Shown here one piece after another: positions 51,326-60,348 of a DNA stretch of 64,000 nucleotides. The DNA comes from Bifidobacterium parmae (GTDB lineage: Bacteria > Actinomycetota > Actinomycetes > Actinomycetales > Bifidobacteriaceae): positions 29,495 through 93,494 of the forward strand of contig NZ_NMWT01000002.1 in the NCBI RefSeq assembly GCF_002860365.1, read 5' to 3'. Every line of letters starts with the position of its first letter. Within the stretch, counting starts at the first letter, position 1. The position numbers and the translations under genes were made by a program. The notes under the pieces were generated by a model, which was given only the letters and a program-made list of their open reading frames with translations, had not been told where the DNA came from and searched no databases.

Positions 51326-52750
51326 ATGGTCTGGTGGCAGGTGCTTGTTCTGGTCGCGCTCGTCGCGCTCGTGGCGGCGGTCGCCGCTTGGCGCGACGGC
51401 ATGGAGCGCGGCGAGCGCGTGGGGCGCGAGACGCGCCCGCACGTCGCCTCCACGCTCGACCCCGACGACGTGCTGTTCGGCGTCGAGCCGTCGGTGCGCG
51501 CGCGGGAGGAGGCGTTCGTCGCGGCGATCCCCGAGGCGGTGATTCTCGTCGACGGCGAAGGCGGCATCCGCTACATGACGAAGGACGCCGCGGAATTCGG
51601 GATGAATGAGTCGCGTCATCTGACGGACGACGACGCGCTCGGCATCCTCGCGCGCGTCGCCGCGGACGGCAAGACGCGCGAACGCGAGATCGAACTGCCG
51701 ATCGAGGGCGTGCGCACGCTCGCCGGCGCGAACGGCGACTCCGGCCGCGGCGTCGAGGCGGGCAAGACGATGCCGTCGAACATCCGCTATCTCAAGGTGC
51801 GCGTCAGCGCGGTCGGCGACGACCTGTACGCGGTCCTCATCAGCGACATGAGCGAACAGCGCCGGTTCGAGGCGGTGCGGCGCGACTTCATGACGAACGT
51901 CTCGCACGAGCTGAAGACGCCCGCCGGCGCGATCTCCCTGCTCGCGGAGACGATCGGCGACGCCGCCGACGACCCGGACGCCGTACGGTACTTCGCCGGA
52001 CGCGTCTCCAAGGAGTCGACGCGGCTGACCGAACTCGTCCATCGGCTCATCGACCTGCAGAAGGCGCAGGACGCGACCGGCGTGCTCGACCCGAAGCGTC
52101 TCGGCGTGCTCGCCGTCGCGCGCAAGGCCATCGCCGAGAACCAGGTGCAGGCGGACGGGCGGCACATCGCGCTCGAACTGCACTACGACGGCGTGCAGGT
52201 GCCGGCCGACGCGCCGGCGCCGGGGGAGCGGGACGCGATCGTCTCCTGCGACGAGGATTCGATCGTCACCGCCGTGAAGAACCTCGTCGAGAACGCGATC
52301 CACTATTCGCCCGAACACACGACCGTGCGCGTCGCCGTCAGCGCGCGCGACGGCAAGGTGCGCATCCGCGTCATCGACCAGGGCATCGGCATCCCGGCCG
52401 AATCCATCGACCGCATCTTCGAACGGTTCTACCGGGTCGATCCGGCGCGTTCGCGCGCCACCGGCGGCACCGGCCTCGGCCTCGCCATCGTCAAGCACTG
52501 CGTCGCCGACTGCGGCGGTACCGTGTCCGTGTGGTCGCACGAGGGGGAGGGGTCGACGTTCACGATCGAACTGCCGCTCGACGCGGACCAGACGCCGCTT
52601 GACGCGGATGCCGATACGGGCGACGGTGATTCCGGTGATTCCGGCGATCCCGCCGACGACGGCGACGGTGGCGAAAGCAACGTAGCGGACGATGAGGATA
52701 CCGTGATGATTCCGCATGACGACGAGGATGCGACGGAGCAGGTGGCATAG
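51326..52750 (+). CDS. senX3: Sensor histidine kinase of phosphate starvation (SenX3/PhoR type)
   Basis: 474 residues from ATG 51326 (GTGAGGTGG upstream). One N-terminal membrane helix (VWWQVLVLVALVALVAAV) is followed by a PAS-like domain (about 60-175), HisKA with the phospho-acceptor H194 in MTNVSHELKTPAGAI, and HATPase_c with N box LVENAIHYSP, G1 IDQGIGIP, F box FERFYRVDPARSR and G2 GTGLGLAI. The single-helix, PAS-containing layout matches SenX3. After the ATPase domain there is an unusual acidic tail of about 60 residues (Asp/Gly/Glu). The cognate regulator follows after 84 bases, then pstSCAB. Confidence 0.9.
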   Translation: MVWWQVLVLVALVALVAAVAAWRDGMERGERVGRETRPHVASTLDPDDVLFGVEPSVRAREEAFVAAIPEAVILVDGEGGIRYMTKDAAEFGMNESRHLTDDDALGILARVAADGKTREREIELPIEGVRTLAGANGDSGRGVEAGKTMPSNIRYLKVRVSAVGDDLYAVLISDMSEQRRFEAVRRDFMTNVSHELKTPAGAISLLAETIGDAADDPDAVRYFAGRVSKESTRLTELVHRLIDLQKAQDATGVLDPKRLGVLAVARKAIAENQVQADGRHIALELHYDGVQVPADAPAPGERDAIVSCDEDSIVTAVKNLVENAIHYSPEHTTVRVAVSARDGKVRIRVIDQGIGIPAESIDRIFERFYRVDPARSRATGGTGLGLAIVKHCVADCGGTVSVWSHEGEGSTFTIELPLDADQTPLDADADTGDGDSGDSGDPADDGDGGESNVADDEDTVMIPHDDEDATEQVA

Positions 52751-52834
52751 AAGTTACGTAGTCGGAACGAAGAGCGGATGAATCGTGGGCGAACGACTAG
52801 GATTGTCCACGTAACAAAACAGGGAAGGGTGAAT

Positions 52835-53545
52835 ATGACGCGCATTCTCATCGTGGAAGACGAGGAATCCTACAGGGAACCGCTGGTGTACCAGCTTACG
52901 CGGGAAGGATACGACGTCTCCGCGGCCGCGACCGGCGAGGAGGGGCTCGAACTGTTCACCAAGGGCGGCATCGACTTCGTGCTGCTCGACCTCATGCTCC
53001 CCGGCATCGACGGCACCGCGCTGTGCCGCCGCATCCGCGAGCAGAGCCGCGTCCCGATCATCATGCTCACCGCCAAGTCCGCCGAGATCGACAAGGTCGT
53101 CGGTCTCGAGATCGGTGCCGACGACTACGTGACCAAGCCGTACTCGTTCCGCGAGCTGCTCGCCCGCATCCGCGCCGTCATGCGCCGCAACCAGCAGCCG
53201 GCCGGTGCCGGCGACGGCTCGGGCGCGGGCGACGACCTGCCGCTCGTGTGCGGCGACATCTCCATGCAGGTCGGCCAGCACCAGGTCACCGTGCGCGGCG
53301 AGAACGTGTTCTTCCCGCTCAAGGAGTTCGAACTGCTCGAATACCTGCTGCAGAACAAGGGCCGCGTCATGACCCGCCACCAGCTCATCGACCGCATCTG
53401 GGGCTCCGACTATGTGGGCGACACCAAGACGCTCGACGTGCACGTCAAGCGCGTGCGCGCCAAGATCGAGGAGGACCCGAGCCACCCCAAGTACCTCACC
53501 ACCGTGCGCGGCCTCGGCTACAAGATCGACAAGCCGGCCGCGTGA
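52835..53545 (+). CDS. regX3: Response regulator of phosphate starvation (RegX3/PhoP type)
   Basis: 236 residues from ATG 52835 (AGGGAAGGGTG upstream). The receiver domain has acidic pair E9-D10... at VEDEES, phospho-acceptor D52 in LLDLMLPGIDG, MLTAKSAE and GADDYVTKPYSFRELLAR. The C-terminal OmpR-type winged helix has LKEFELLEYLLQNKGRVMTRHQLIDRIWG and VRGLGYKID. A short linker (GAGDGSGAGDD) joins them. It should be phosphorylated by the upstream kinase and activate pstSCAB at low phosphate. Confidence 0.93.
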   Translation: MTRILIVEDEESYREPLVYQLTREGYDVSAAATGEEGLELFTKGGIDFVLLDLMLPGIDGTALCRRIREQSRVPIIMLTAKSAEIDKVVGLEIGADDYVTKPYSFRELLARIRAVMRRNQQPAGAGDGSGAGDDLPLVCGDISMQVGQHQVTVRGENVFFPLKEFELLEYLLQNKGRVMTRHQLIDRIWGSDYVGDTKTLDVHVKRVRAKIEEDPSHPKYLTTVRGLGYKIDKPAA

Positions 53546-53608
53546 CTTCGTCACGCGACCAAACTACGCCTCGGCCGGCGAAAACGACGTAGGCATTGAT
53601 TGCGGATT

Positions 53609-53626
53609 GTTCATCATCTGTTTACT
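53609..53626 (+). promoter_or_regulatory. Candidate Pho box of the pst operon
   Basis: GTTCATC-ATCT-GTTTACT, two 7-bp half sites 11 bp apart, match the GTTCACC-type direct repeats of actinobacterial Pho regulators. The site is 127 bp before pstS and downstream of regX3. Confidence 0.65.
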
Positions 53627-53752
53627 GATTTCGGACTTCGGCCCTTGGCGCCGCCTCTAATCTTGGAGATGTCAAGAAATGACGGACGATTCGGATGACC
53701 CCCCACACAGCATCCGGATCGCCTCTTGCAAGTGATAGAGGGAAAAGAAACA

Positions 53753-54880
53753 ATGCGTAAGAACATCCTCGTTCGCTCCATTGCCGCCCTGTCCGGCATC
53801 GTGATGCTGGCCGGTCTCGCGGCCTGCGGCGACAACACCGCCTCCACTTCCAACGGTGGCTCCAGCTCCACCACCAAGTCCGAGCCCATCTCCGGCGACT
53901 TCCAGGGCGCCGGCGCCTCCTCCCAGCAGGCCGCCGTCGAGGCTTGGATCGCCGGCTTCCAGGGCAACAACCCGGACGCCAAGATCGCCTACAACCCGTC
54001 CGGCTCCGGCGCGGGCGTCTCCACCTTCCTGACCGGCGCCACCGCGTGGGCCGGCTCCGACAAGGCCCTGTCCGATGACGAGGTCAAGCAGTCCGAGGCC
54101 GTGTGCGCCTCCGGCGCCGCCTTCGACGTCCCGGTCTACATCTCCCCGATCGCCGTGGTCTTCAACCTCAAGGGCGTCTCCGACGCCGGCAAGCACATCA
54201 ACCTCGACGCCTCCACCATCGCCAAGATCTTCGACGGCAAGATCACCACGTGGAACGATCCGGCCATCGCCGACCAGAACAAGGACCTCAAGCTGCCCGA
54301 CACCGCCATCACCGTCGTGCACCGCTCCGATAAGTCCGGCACCACCCAGAACTTCGTCTCCTACTTCAAGGACGCCGCTCCGAACGACTGGAACTACGAC
54401 CTGTCCGAGAACTGGCCGAACTCCGTCGGCCAGGGCGCCAAGGGCACCTCGGGCGTGATCTCCACCGTGCAGCAGGCCGACGGCACCATCGGCTACGCTG
54501 ACTTCTCCCAGGTCGGCAAGCTCGGCACCGTCGCCGTGAAGGTCGGCGACTCCTACAACGAGATCTCCGCCGAGGCCGGCTCCAAGGTCATCGAGGACTC
54601 CCAGCTCGACGAGACCGCCAAGGGCGACAACCGCGTGGTCGTGAAGATCAACCACGAGACCACCGCCAAGGGCGCCTACCCGATCGTTCTCGTCTCCTAC
54701 GCCATCGTGTGCCCGGCCTACAAGGACGCCAAGCAGGGCGAGTTCGCCAAGGCCTGGCTGAGCTACATCACCTCCTCCGATGGCCAGAAGGCCGCTCAGG
54801 ACGCCGCCGGCTCCGCTCCGCTGCCGTCCAGCCTGACCGACAAGATCACCAAGTCGATCGAAGCCATCAAGACCAAGTGA
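53753..54880 (+). CDS. pstS: Phosphate ABC transporter, substrate-binding lipoprotein
   Basis: 375 residues from ATG 53753. The lipoprotein signal has lipobox LAAC (acceptor C25). A Ser/Thr linker follows, then the PstS fold: GAGASSQQAAVEAWI, YNPSGSGAGVSTFL, WAGSDKAL, DKSGTTQNFVSYF and SSDGQKAAQ. Ser, Thr and Asp residues in GSGAG and DKSGTT bind phosphate. A hairpin without a T run in the 200-bp gap before pstC probably lets more pstS than pstCAB message accumulate. Confidence 0.95.
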   Translation: MRKNILVRSIAALSGIVMLAGLAACGDNTASTSNGGSSSTTKSEPISGDFQGAGASSQQAAVEAWIAGFQGNNPDAKIAYNPSGSGAGVSTFLTGATAWAGSDKALSDDEVKQSEAVCASGAAFDVPVYISPIAVVFNLKGVSDAGKHINLDASTIAKIFDGKITTWNDPAIADQNKDLKLPDTAITVVHRSDKSGTTQNFVSYFKDAAPNDWNYDLSENWPNSVGQGAKGTSGVISTVQQADGTIGYADFSQVGKLGTVAVKVGDSYNEISAEAGSKVIEDSQLDETAKGDNRVVVKINHETTAKGAYPIVLVSYAIVCPAYKDAKQGEFAKAWLSYITSSDGQKAAQDAAGSAPLPSSLTDKITKSIEAIKTK

Positions 54881-54951
54881 TGACGGGCCTGAACCGCCCC
54901 AACGGGCGGACGGGCGCGATTCGATCGACCGACTGACAACAGTCAGAATCC

Positions 54952-54987
54952 TGTGAGCCGCAGTCGTGTGAACGGCTGCGGCTCACA
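54952..54987 (+). terminator. Hairpin between pstS and pstC (processing or partial terminator)
   Basis: TGTGAGCCGCAG pairs exactly with CTGCGGCTCACA across 12 bases. No T run follows, so read-through or 3'-end protection of pstS mRNA is more likely than full termination. Confidence 0.6.
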
Positions 54988-55080
54988 GCCGGTTCCGCAA
55001 CGATGTCGATTCCCGTCGATTCCGCCCCGCAACAGGCCGAATCATCCACACAACGCACCAGTTTCCACTAAGGAGAATCC

Positions 55081-56034
55081 GTGAGTTCGCAAGACACACC
55101 GGTCATGCAGCCGGCCGGCGGCAAAACGGCGGACAAGGTGTTCAAAGGCATCGCGTATGCCTGCGGCATCCTGATCCTCGTCGTGCTCGCCGCCGTGTTC
55201 CTGTTCCTCTTCTTCCGCGCGTGGCCGCTCATCGGCGGAGACCAGTCCGCCAACAGCGCCACCATCTCGAGCTTCACCGGCGGCAAGACCAGCAGCTTCT
55301 GGGGCTACGTGCTCCCGCTGCTCTTCGGCACCGTGCTCGTCTCCATCCTCGCCCTGCTGATCGCCTTCTTCATCTCGATCGGCATCGCCCTGTTCATCTC
55401 GCACTACGCGCCGAAGAAGATCGCCACGGGCCTGAGCTACGTGGTCGACCTTCTCGCCGCCATCCCCTCCGTCATCTACGGTCTGTGGGGCGGCCTGATC
55501 CTCGTGCCGGCCATCTACCCGTTCTGGAACTGGGTGGCCCACTACCTCGGCTGGATCCCGCTGTTCGCCGGTCCCGCCGCCAACCCGCAGCGCACCGTCG
55601 CCACCGTGGCCGTCGTCCTGGCCGTCATGGTCCTGCCGATCATCACCTCCATGTCGCGCGACATCTTCCTCCAGACCCCGACCCTCCAGCAGGAGGCCGC
55701 CTACGGTCTGGGCGCCACCAAGTGGGAGATGATCAAGCTGGCCGTGCTGCCGTTCGGCAAGTCCGGCATCGTGTCCGCCTCCATGCTGGCCCTCGGCCGC
55801 GCCCTCGGCGAGACGATGGCCGTCTTGATGATCCTGTCCCCGGGCCTCACCTACTCCATCAAGCTGCTGCAGGCCTCGCAGAACCAGACCATCGCCGCGA
55901 ACATCGCCGCGCAGTACCCCGAAGCGAACGATCTGGGCGTCTCCACGCTGATCGGAACCGGTCTGATCCTGTTCCTCATCACGTTCGTGGTCAACTACGC
56001 CGCCCGTAAGATCACCGAGAAAGCGAGCGTCTGA
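55081..56034 (+). CDS. pstC: Phosphate ABC transporter permease PstC
   Basis: 317 residues, GTG start at 55081 with AAGGAGAA seven bases before. Six predicted helices with the permease EAA-type loop (EAAYGLGATKWEMIKLAVLPFGKSGI) and the PstC feature IPSVIYGLWG. It forms the membrane channel with PstA. Its stop overlaps the pstA start by one base. Confidence 0.95.
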   Translation: MSSQDTPVMQPAGGKTADKVFKGIAYACGILILVVLAAVFLFLFFRAWPLIGGDQSANSATISSFTGGKTSSFWGYVLPLLFGTVLVSILALLIAFFISIGIALFISHYAPKKIATGLSYVVDLLAAIPSVIYGLWGGLILVPAIYPFWNWVAHYLGWIPLFAGPAANPQRTVATVAVVLAVMVLPIITSMSRDIFLQTPTLQQEAAYGLGATKWEMIKLAVLPFGKSGIVSASMLALGRALGETMAVLMILSPGLTYSIKLLQASQNQTIAANIAAQYPEANDLGVSTLIGTGLILFLITFVVNYAARKITEKASV

Positions 56035-57032
56035 TGGCTGAAGCAACCGCGACCAAGAAGAAGAACCTCGACGGCGCGCCCGTCATCGACTTCGACAAGT
56101 TCCGTCCGACCCGCTCCTCGGAGAACGCCCGCAAGCGCAAGGACTACTTCATGACCGGCCTGATCGGCCTGGCCTTCGTCATCGCCTGCCTGCCGCTGAT
56201 TTCCGTGCTGTGGACCACCATCGTCAACGGTCTGAAGCGACTGAACCTCAACTTCCTGTCCTACAACATGACCGGCGTGGTCGGCGGCAACCCGACCCCG
56301 TCCGGCGGCTACGGCGGCGTGGTCCACGCGATCATCGGCACGCTGGAGATCACCGGCGGCGCCATGGTCATCTCCATCCCGATCGGCATCATGTGCGCCG
56401 TGTACCTCGTCGAATACGCGCACGGCGGCAAGCTCGCCATGACGATCTCCCTGCTCGTCGACGTGATGAGCGGCATCCCGTCCATCGTCGCCGGCCTGTT
56501 CGCCTTCTCGATGTTCACCATCGTGTTCGGACCCGGTACGATCAACGGCTTCGAAGGCTCCGTCGCACTGTCGCTGCTCATGCTGCCGACCGTCGTCAAG
56601 TCCTGCGAGGAGATGCTCAAGATCGTCCCGAACGACCTGCGCGAAGCCTCGCTCGCCCTCGGCGTCACCAAGCAGCGCACGATTACCAAGATCGTGCTGC
56701 GCACCGCCCTGCCGGGCATCGTCTCCGGCTGCATCCTCGCCATCGCGCGAGTGATCGGCGAGACCGCCCCGCTGCTCATGACCGCCGGCTACATCTCCAG
56801 CACCAACGTGAACCTGTTCTCCGGACAGATGACCACCCTGCCGGTGTTCGTCTACCAGGAGTACTCGAAACTCAACGCGAACTGCCCGGTCCACGCGACC
56901 TCCGCCTGCGTGCCGACCATCCCGATGGAACGCGCCTGGGCCGCCGCCCTCGTGCTGATCATCATCGTGCTGGTCCTCAACCTCATCGGCCGCGTCGTCG
57001 CCAAGGTCTTCGCCGTCAAGACCGAGCGCTGA
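56034..57032 (+). CDS. pstA: Phosphate ABC transporter permease PstA
   Basis: 332 residues. Six predicted helices; PstA motifs GIPSIVAGLFAFSMF and the EAA loop EASLALGVTKQRTITKIVLRTALPGIVSG. The start codon overlaps the pstC stop (TGATG), so translation is coupled. About 185 bases, including a two-hairpin repeat, separate it from pstB, which is unusual within a pst operon. Confidence 0.95.
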   Translation: MAEATATKKKNLDGAPVIDFDKFRPTRSSENARKRKDYFMTGLIGLAFVIACLPLISVLWTTIVNGLKRLNLNFLSYNMTGVVGGNPTPSGGYGGVVHAIIGTLEITGGAMVISIPIGIMCAVYLVEYAHGGKLAMTISLLVDVMSGIPSIVAGLFAFSMFTIVFGPGTINGFEGSVALSLLMLPTVVKSCEEMLKIVPNDLREASLALGVTKQRTITKIVLRTALPGIVSGCILAIARVIGETAPLLMTAGYISSTNVNLFSGQMTTLPVFVYQEYSKLNANCPVHATSACVPTIPMERAWAAALVLIIIVLVLNLIGRVVAKVFAVKTER

Positions 57033-57124
57033 GGTCCACGCCCCTACCTCGGGTGGCCGCCCGAGTGGTGTCATCCTCTTCACTCGGCTTGGGTGGCCGC
57101 CTGAGTAGTCATCCTCTTCCCTCG

Positions 57125-57168
57125 GCTCCCCTTGAGGGGAGCTGGCGGCGAAGCCGACTGAGGGGTGT
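57125..57168 (+). repeat. Two-hairpin repeat inside the pst operon
   Basis: CTCCCC-TTGA-GGGGAG, then GGCGGC-GAA-GCCGAC and TGAGGGGTG, placed between pstA and pstB. It may alter the pstA/pstB message ratio. Confidence 0.75.
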
Positions 57169-57217
57169 CACCCCCGCGAAACGTAACGCATCGTAAGCAA
57201 ACCAAAAGGAAATCATC

Positions 57218-57997
57218 ATGGGACAACGCATTGACGTCAACCACGAGAACATCTACTACGGCGACTTCCTCGCCGTCGAGGATGTGAACATCAACATCGA
57301 GCCGAACAAGGTGACCGCGTTCATCGGACCGTCCGGCTGCGGCAAGTCCACCGTGCTGCGCACCCTGGACCGCATGCACGAGCTCATCCCCGGCGCCCAC
57401 GTCGAGGGCGAGGTCCTGCTCGAAGGCAAGAACCTGTACGACAAGGACGTGGACCCGGTCTCCGTCCGCCGTGACGTCGGCATGGTCTTCCAGCGTCCGA
57501 ACCCGTTCCCGACGATGTCCATCCGCGAGAACGTGCTCGCCGGCGTGCGCCTGAACAACAAGCACCTGAGCAAGTCCGACGCCGACGACCTCGTCGAGTG
57601 GGCCCTGCGCGGCGCCAACCTGTGGAACGAGGTCAAGGACCGTCTCGACAACCCGGGCATCGGCCTGTCCGGCGGCCAGCAGCAGCGTCTGTGCATCGCC
57701 CGCGCCGTGGCCGTCCACCCGCAGGTCGTGCTGATGGACGAGCCGTGCTCCGCCCTCGACCCGATCTCGACCCTGGCCGTCGAGGATCTGATCAACGAGC
57801 TCAAGGACGACTACACCATCGTCATCGTCACCCACAACATGCAGCAGGCCGCCCGTATCGCCGACTTCACCGCCTTCTTCAACCTGAAGGCCGTCGGCGA
57901 GCCCGGCCATCTGGAGTACTTCGCGGACACCACCACGATGTTCAACAACCCCCAGAACGAAGAGGCCGAGCGCTACATCTCCGGCCGCTTCGGCTGA
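57218..57997 (+). CDS. pstB: Phosphate ABC transporter ATPase PstB
   Basis: 259 residues. Walker [10 protein letters not shown] (37-45), Q-loop [12 protein letters not shown], signature LSGGQQQRL near 150, Walker [14 protein letters not shown] and H-loop VTHNMQQA are all intact. It powers the PstCA channel. It has AAAAGGAAA before ATG 57218. A strong terminator follows and phoU is not adjacent. Confidence 0.96.
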   Translation: MGQRIDVNHENIYYGDFLAVEDVNINIEPNKVTAFIGPSGCGKSTVLRTLDRMHELIPGAHVEGEVLLEGKNLYDKDVDPVSVRRDVGMVFQRPNPFPTMSIRENVLAGVRLNNKHLSKSDADDLVEWALRGANLWNEVKDRLDNPGIGLSGGQQQRLCIARAVAVHPQVVLMDEPCSALDPISTLAVEDLINELKDDYTIVIVTHNMQQAARIADFTAFFNLKAVGEPGHLEYFADTTTMFNNPQNEEAERYISGRFG

Positions 57998-58030
57998 TCG
58001 CGCGACGCGAATAGCCGTCGTCGCATAGGG

Positions 58031-58078
58031 AAGCCCCGCTTCGTACATGCGCATCGCTGTACGAAGCGGGGCTTTCCT
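58031..58078 (+). terminator. Terminator of the pst operon
   Basis: AAGCCCCGCTTCGTAC and its exact 16-base complement enclose 12 bases; TTCCTGTTGC follows. Confidence 0.85.
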
Positions 58079-58119
58079 GTTGCTTTGGACTGTGCTTGCG
58101 ACGCGTCGGTGCTGCCGGA

Positions 58120-58371
58120 TGTCCGTTGTGTTTCGCTGGGGTGGTTCCTGGTGAAGCAGGTGGGGCTCAGGTTATCCGTTTCGTTTCGGTGGGAGGGCCC
58201 TCGGCGAGGCGTATGGGTGTTGTGGTGACCGTCTTGTTTCACTGGGTGGTGCCTGCGACGCGTCGGCGTTGCCGGGTGTCCGTTGTGTTTCGCTGGAGTG
58301 GTTCCTGGTGAAGCAGATGGGGCTCAGGGTGTCCGTTGTGTTTCGCTGAGGTGGTTCCTGTCTCCTGGCGA
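58120..58371 (+). repeat. Second array of TTTCGCTGGG-type repeats, period about 52 bp
   Basis: Cores near 58121, 58175, 58227, 58278 and 58330 are 51-54 bp apart. Linkers 1 and 4 are nearly the same, so a larger unit of about 157 bp was duplicated. The last core (GTTTCGC) has an inverted partner GCGAAAC at 58368. Region 58079-58498 has no gene. Confidence 0.75.
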
Positions 58372-58498
58372 AACGCATGGGGGTCGCTGGCCGGTGAGAG
58401 AGGACATCGCCGTGGCTGATCGGACGGGCTTCCACTGCCGGACCATGTTATGTGGTGTCCGTCCCCGTGCCAAACACCCGTGCCAAACACCCCGTACC

Positions 58499-58593
58499 AA
58501 ACACCCGTTATCCGGTTTCTACAGCGCTAAACACCCGTTCAGGGGCCCTCAAACCGTCCATTTGACGCTGTAAAGAGCGGATAACGGGTGTTT
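58499..58593. repeat. 95-bp MITE-like element, copy 2
   Basis: Inverted ends at 58499-58526 and 58566-58593 share AAACACCCGTTATCCG and CAGCG. It has the same length as 1301-1395 and, read on the minus strand, matches it along most of its length. Confidence 0.8.
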
Positions 58594-58621
58594 CCGCCGG
58601 GGAGACGGGAGACGGCGCCGA

Positions 58622-58649
58622 TATGGAAAGACCCCGCCGAAGCGGGGTC
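58622..58649 (-). terminator. Terminator of the NCS2 permease gene
   Basis: GACCCCGC-TTCG-GCGGGGTC on the minus strand, followed by TTTCCAT. Confidence 0.75.
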
Positions 58650-58709
58650 CACACCATGATGAACCGGTCGGCGGCCACCACGTGATCGGCCGACCATGCG
58701 GTCACGCGA

Positions 58710-60104
58710 TCACAGGATCGCCATGCACACGAAGTCGATGACGAACAGCGCTGCCACGATCCAGATGATCGGGTGGACGTCCTTGGCCTTGCCCTTGCAG
58801 GTCTTCACGATGCAGTACATGATGAAGCCGCCGGCGATGCCGTAGGAGATCGAGTAGGAGAACGCCATGAACGCGGTGGCGAAGAACGCCGGGATCGCGT
58901 CCTCGATGTTCGTCCAGTCCACTTCCTTCAGGGAGGCGGCCATCATGCAGCCGACGATGACGAGCACGCCGGCGGTCGCGGCGGACGGCACGGCGGAGAT
59001 GACCGGCGCGAAGAAGATCGACAGCGCGAAGCAGATGGAGACGACCACGGAGGTCAGGCCGGTGCGGCCGCCCGCCGCGATGCCCGCGGAGGACTCCACG
59101 TAGGTGGTGGTGTTCGAGGTGCCGCAGATCGCGCCGATGGAGGTGGCGATCGAATCGGCGAACAGGGCCTTGTCCATCTTGGAGGAGAAGCCGGAGCCGT
59201 TCTCCAGCGCCTTCTCGTCCTCAAGGGAGAAGATGCCGGTGCGGCGGCCGGTGCCGAGGAACGTGCCGAGCGTGTCGAACGTGTCGGACATGGAGAACGC
59301 GAAGATCGTGACGATCACGAGCGGCAGCTTCGCCGGGTCGGAGAACAGCGCCGGGAAGCCTTCGGGCGTGAAGATCGCGCCGAACGTGGTCGGCAGTTCG
59401 GAGAACGTCTGCGACAGGGACTGCGAGGAGCCGAAGTTGGTCACGCCGAACGGGATGCCGACGATCGTGGTGATGATGATGGCGAGCAGCATGCCGCCCT
59501 TGACCTTCATCACGGTGAACACGACGGCGAGCAGCAGGCCGATGAGGAACACCCACAGCACCGGGGTGTTGAACGTGGCGAGGCCCGGCGTCGCGGCGGT
59601 GGCGAGGCCCTTGCCGGCGGCCTTCGTGTCCTTCGGGGTGAAGGTGATGAGGCCGACGTTGAGCATGCCCACGTAGGCGACGAACAGGCCGATGCCGCCG
59701 CCGATCGCCTGCTGCAGCTGCTCGGGGATCGCCATGATGATCATCTTGCGGATCTTCGTGACGGTGATGAGGATGTTGATCAGGCCGCACAGGAACACCA
59801 TGCACAGCGTCTCCTGCCACGTGAAGCCGAGGCCGAAGCAGACGGTGTACGTGAAGAACGCGTTGAGGCCCATGCCGGCCGCCTGCGCGTACGGCACGTT
59901 GGCGAACAGGCCCATGACGAGCGTGCCGATGATCGCCGCGATGATCGTGGCGAGGAAGACGCCGCCCCACGGCATGCCCGTGGACGACAGGATCTGCGGG
60001 TTGACGACGATGATGTACGCCATCGCGAAGAACGTGGTCAGACCGGCCAGAATCTCGGTCGAGACGGTCGTGCCGTTCTCCTTCAGATGGAAGAACTTCT
60101 CCAT
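58710..60104 (-). CDS. NCS2 purine permease (AzgA-like, guanine/hypoxanthine type)
   Basis: 464 residues with 12-14 predicted helices. AzgA-type features: N-terminal STEILAGLTTFFAMAYIIVVNPQIL, VPYAQAAGMGLNAFFTYTV and TFDTLGTFLGTGRRTGI, followed by GTSNTTTYVESSAGIAAGGRTGLT. Members import guanine, hypoxanthine or adenine with protons. The exact base is not known. AAGGAAAGAAGAG precedes the start. No purine riboswitch is visible upstream. Confidence 0.9.
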   Translation of the reverse strand: MEKFFHLKENGTTVSTEILAGLTTFFAMAYIIVVNPQILSSTGMPWGGVFLATIIAAIIGTLVMGLFANVPYAQAAGMGLNAFFTYTVCFGLGFTWQETLCMVFLCGLINILITVTKIRKMIIMAIPEQLQQAIGGGIGLFVAYVGMLNVGLITFTPKDTKAAGKGLATAATPGLATFNTPVLWVFLIGLLLAVVFTVMKVKGGMLLAIIITTIVGIPFGVTNFGSSQSLSQTFSELPTTFGAIFTPEGFPALFSDPAKLPLVIVTIFAFSMSDTFDTLGTFLGTGRRTGIFSLEDEKALENGSGFSSKMDKALFADSIATSIGAICGTSNTTTYVESSAGIAAGGRTGLTSVVVSICFALSIFFAPVISAVPSAATAGVLVIVGCMMAASLKEVDWTNIEDAIPAFFATAFMAFSYSISYGIAGGFIMYCIVKTCKGKAKDVHPIIWIVAALFVIDFVCMAIL

Positions 60105-60348
60105 ATTCTCTTCTTTCCTTGGGTTGTGTGGAGGTCATGCCTCCGGCGAGAATCGCGACTCGCCTCGTCCGCCGCGGGCCATGCCCGGGCCGGATCCGTG
60201 CCGATTATAGCGCGGGCGTATTGCCGGGCTTCGGCGGCGGCGGGGCTAGACTGGGGCGCGGAACGCACGGTCCCGCATGATGGAAGGGGCCGTCGCCGGC
60301 GCACGTTCGCCGGCGTGAGGACGATACGGCAGGGGAGAGGAGCGCATC

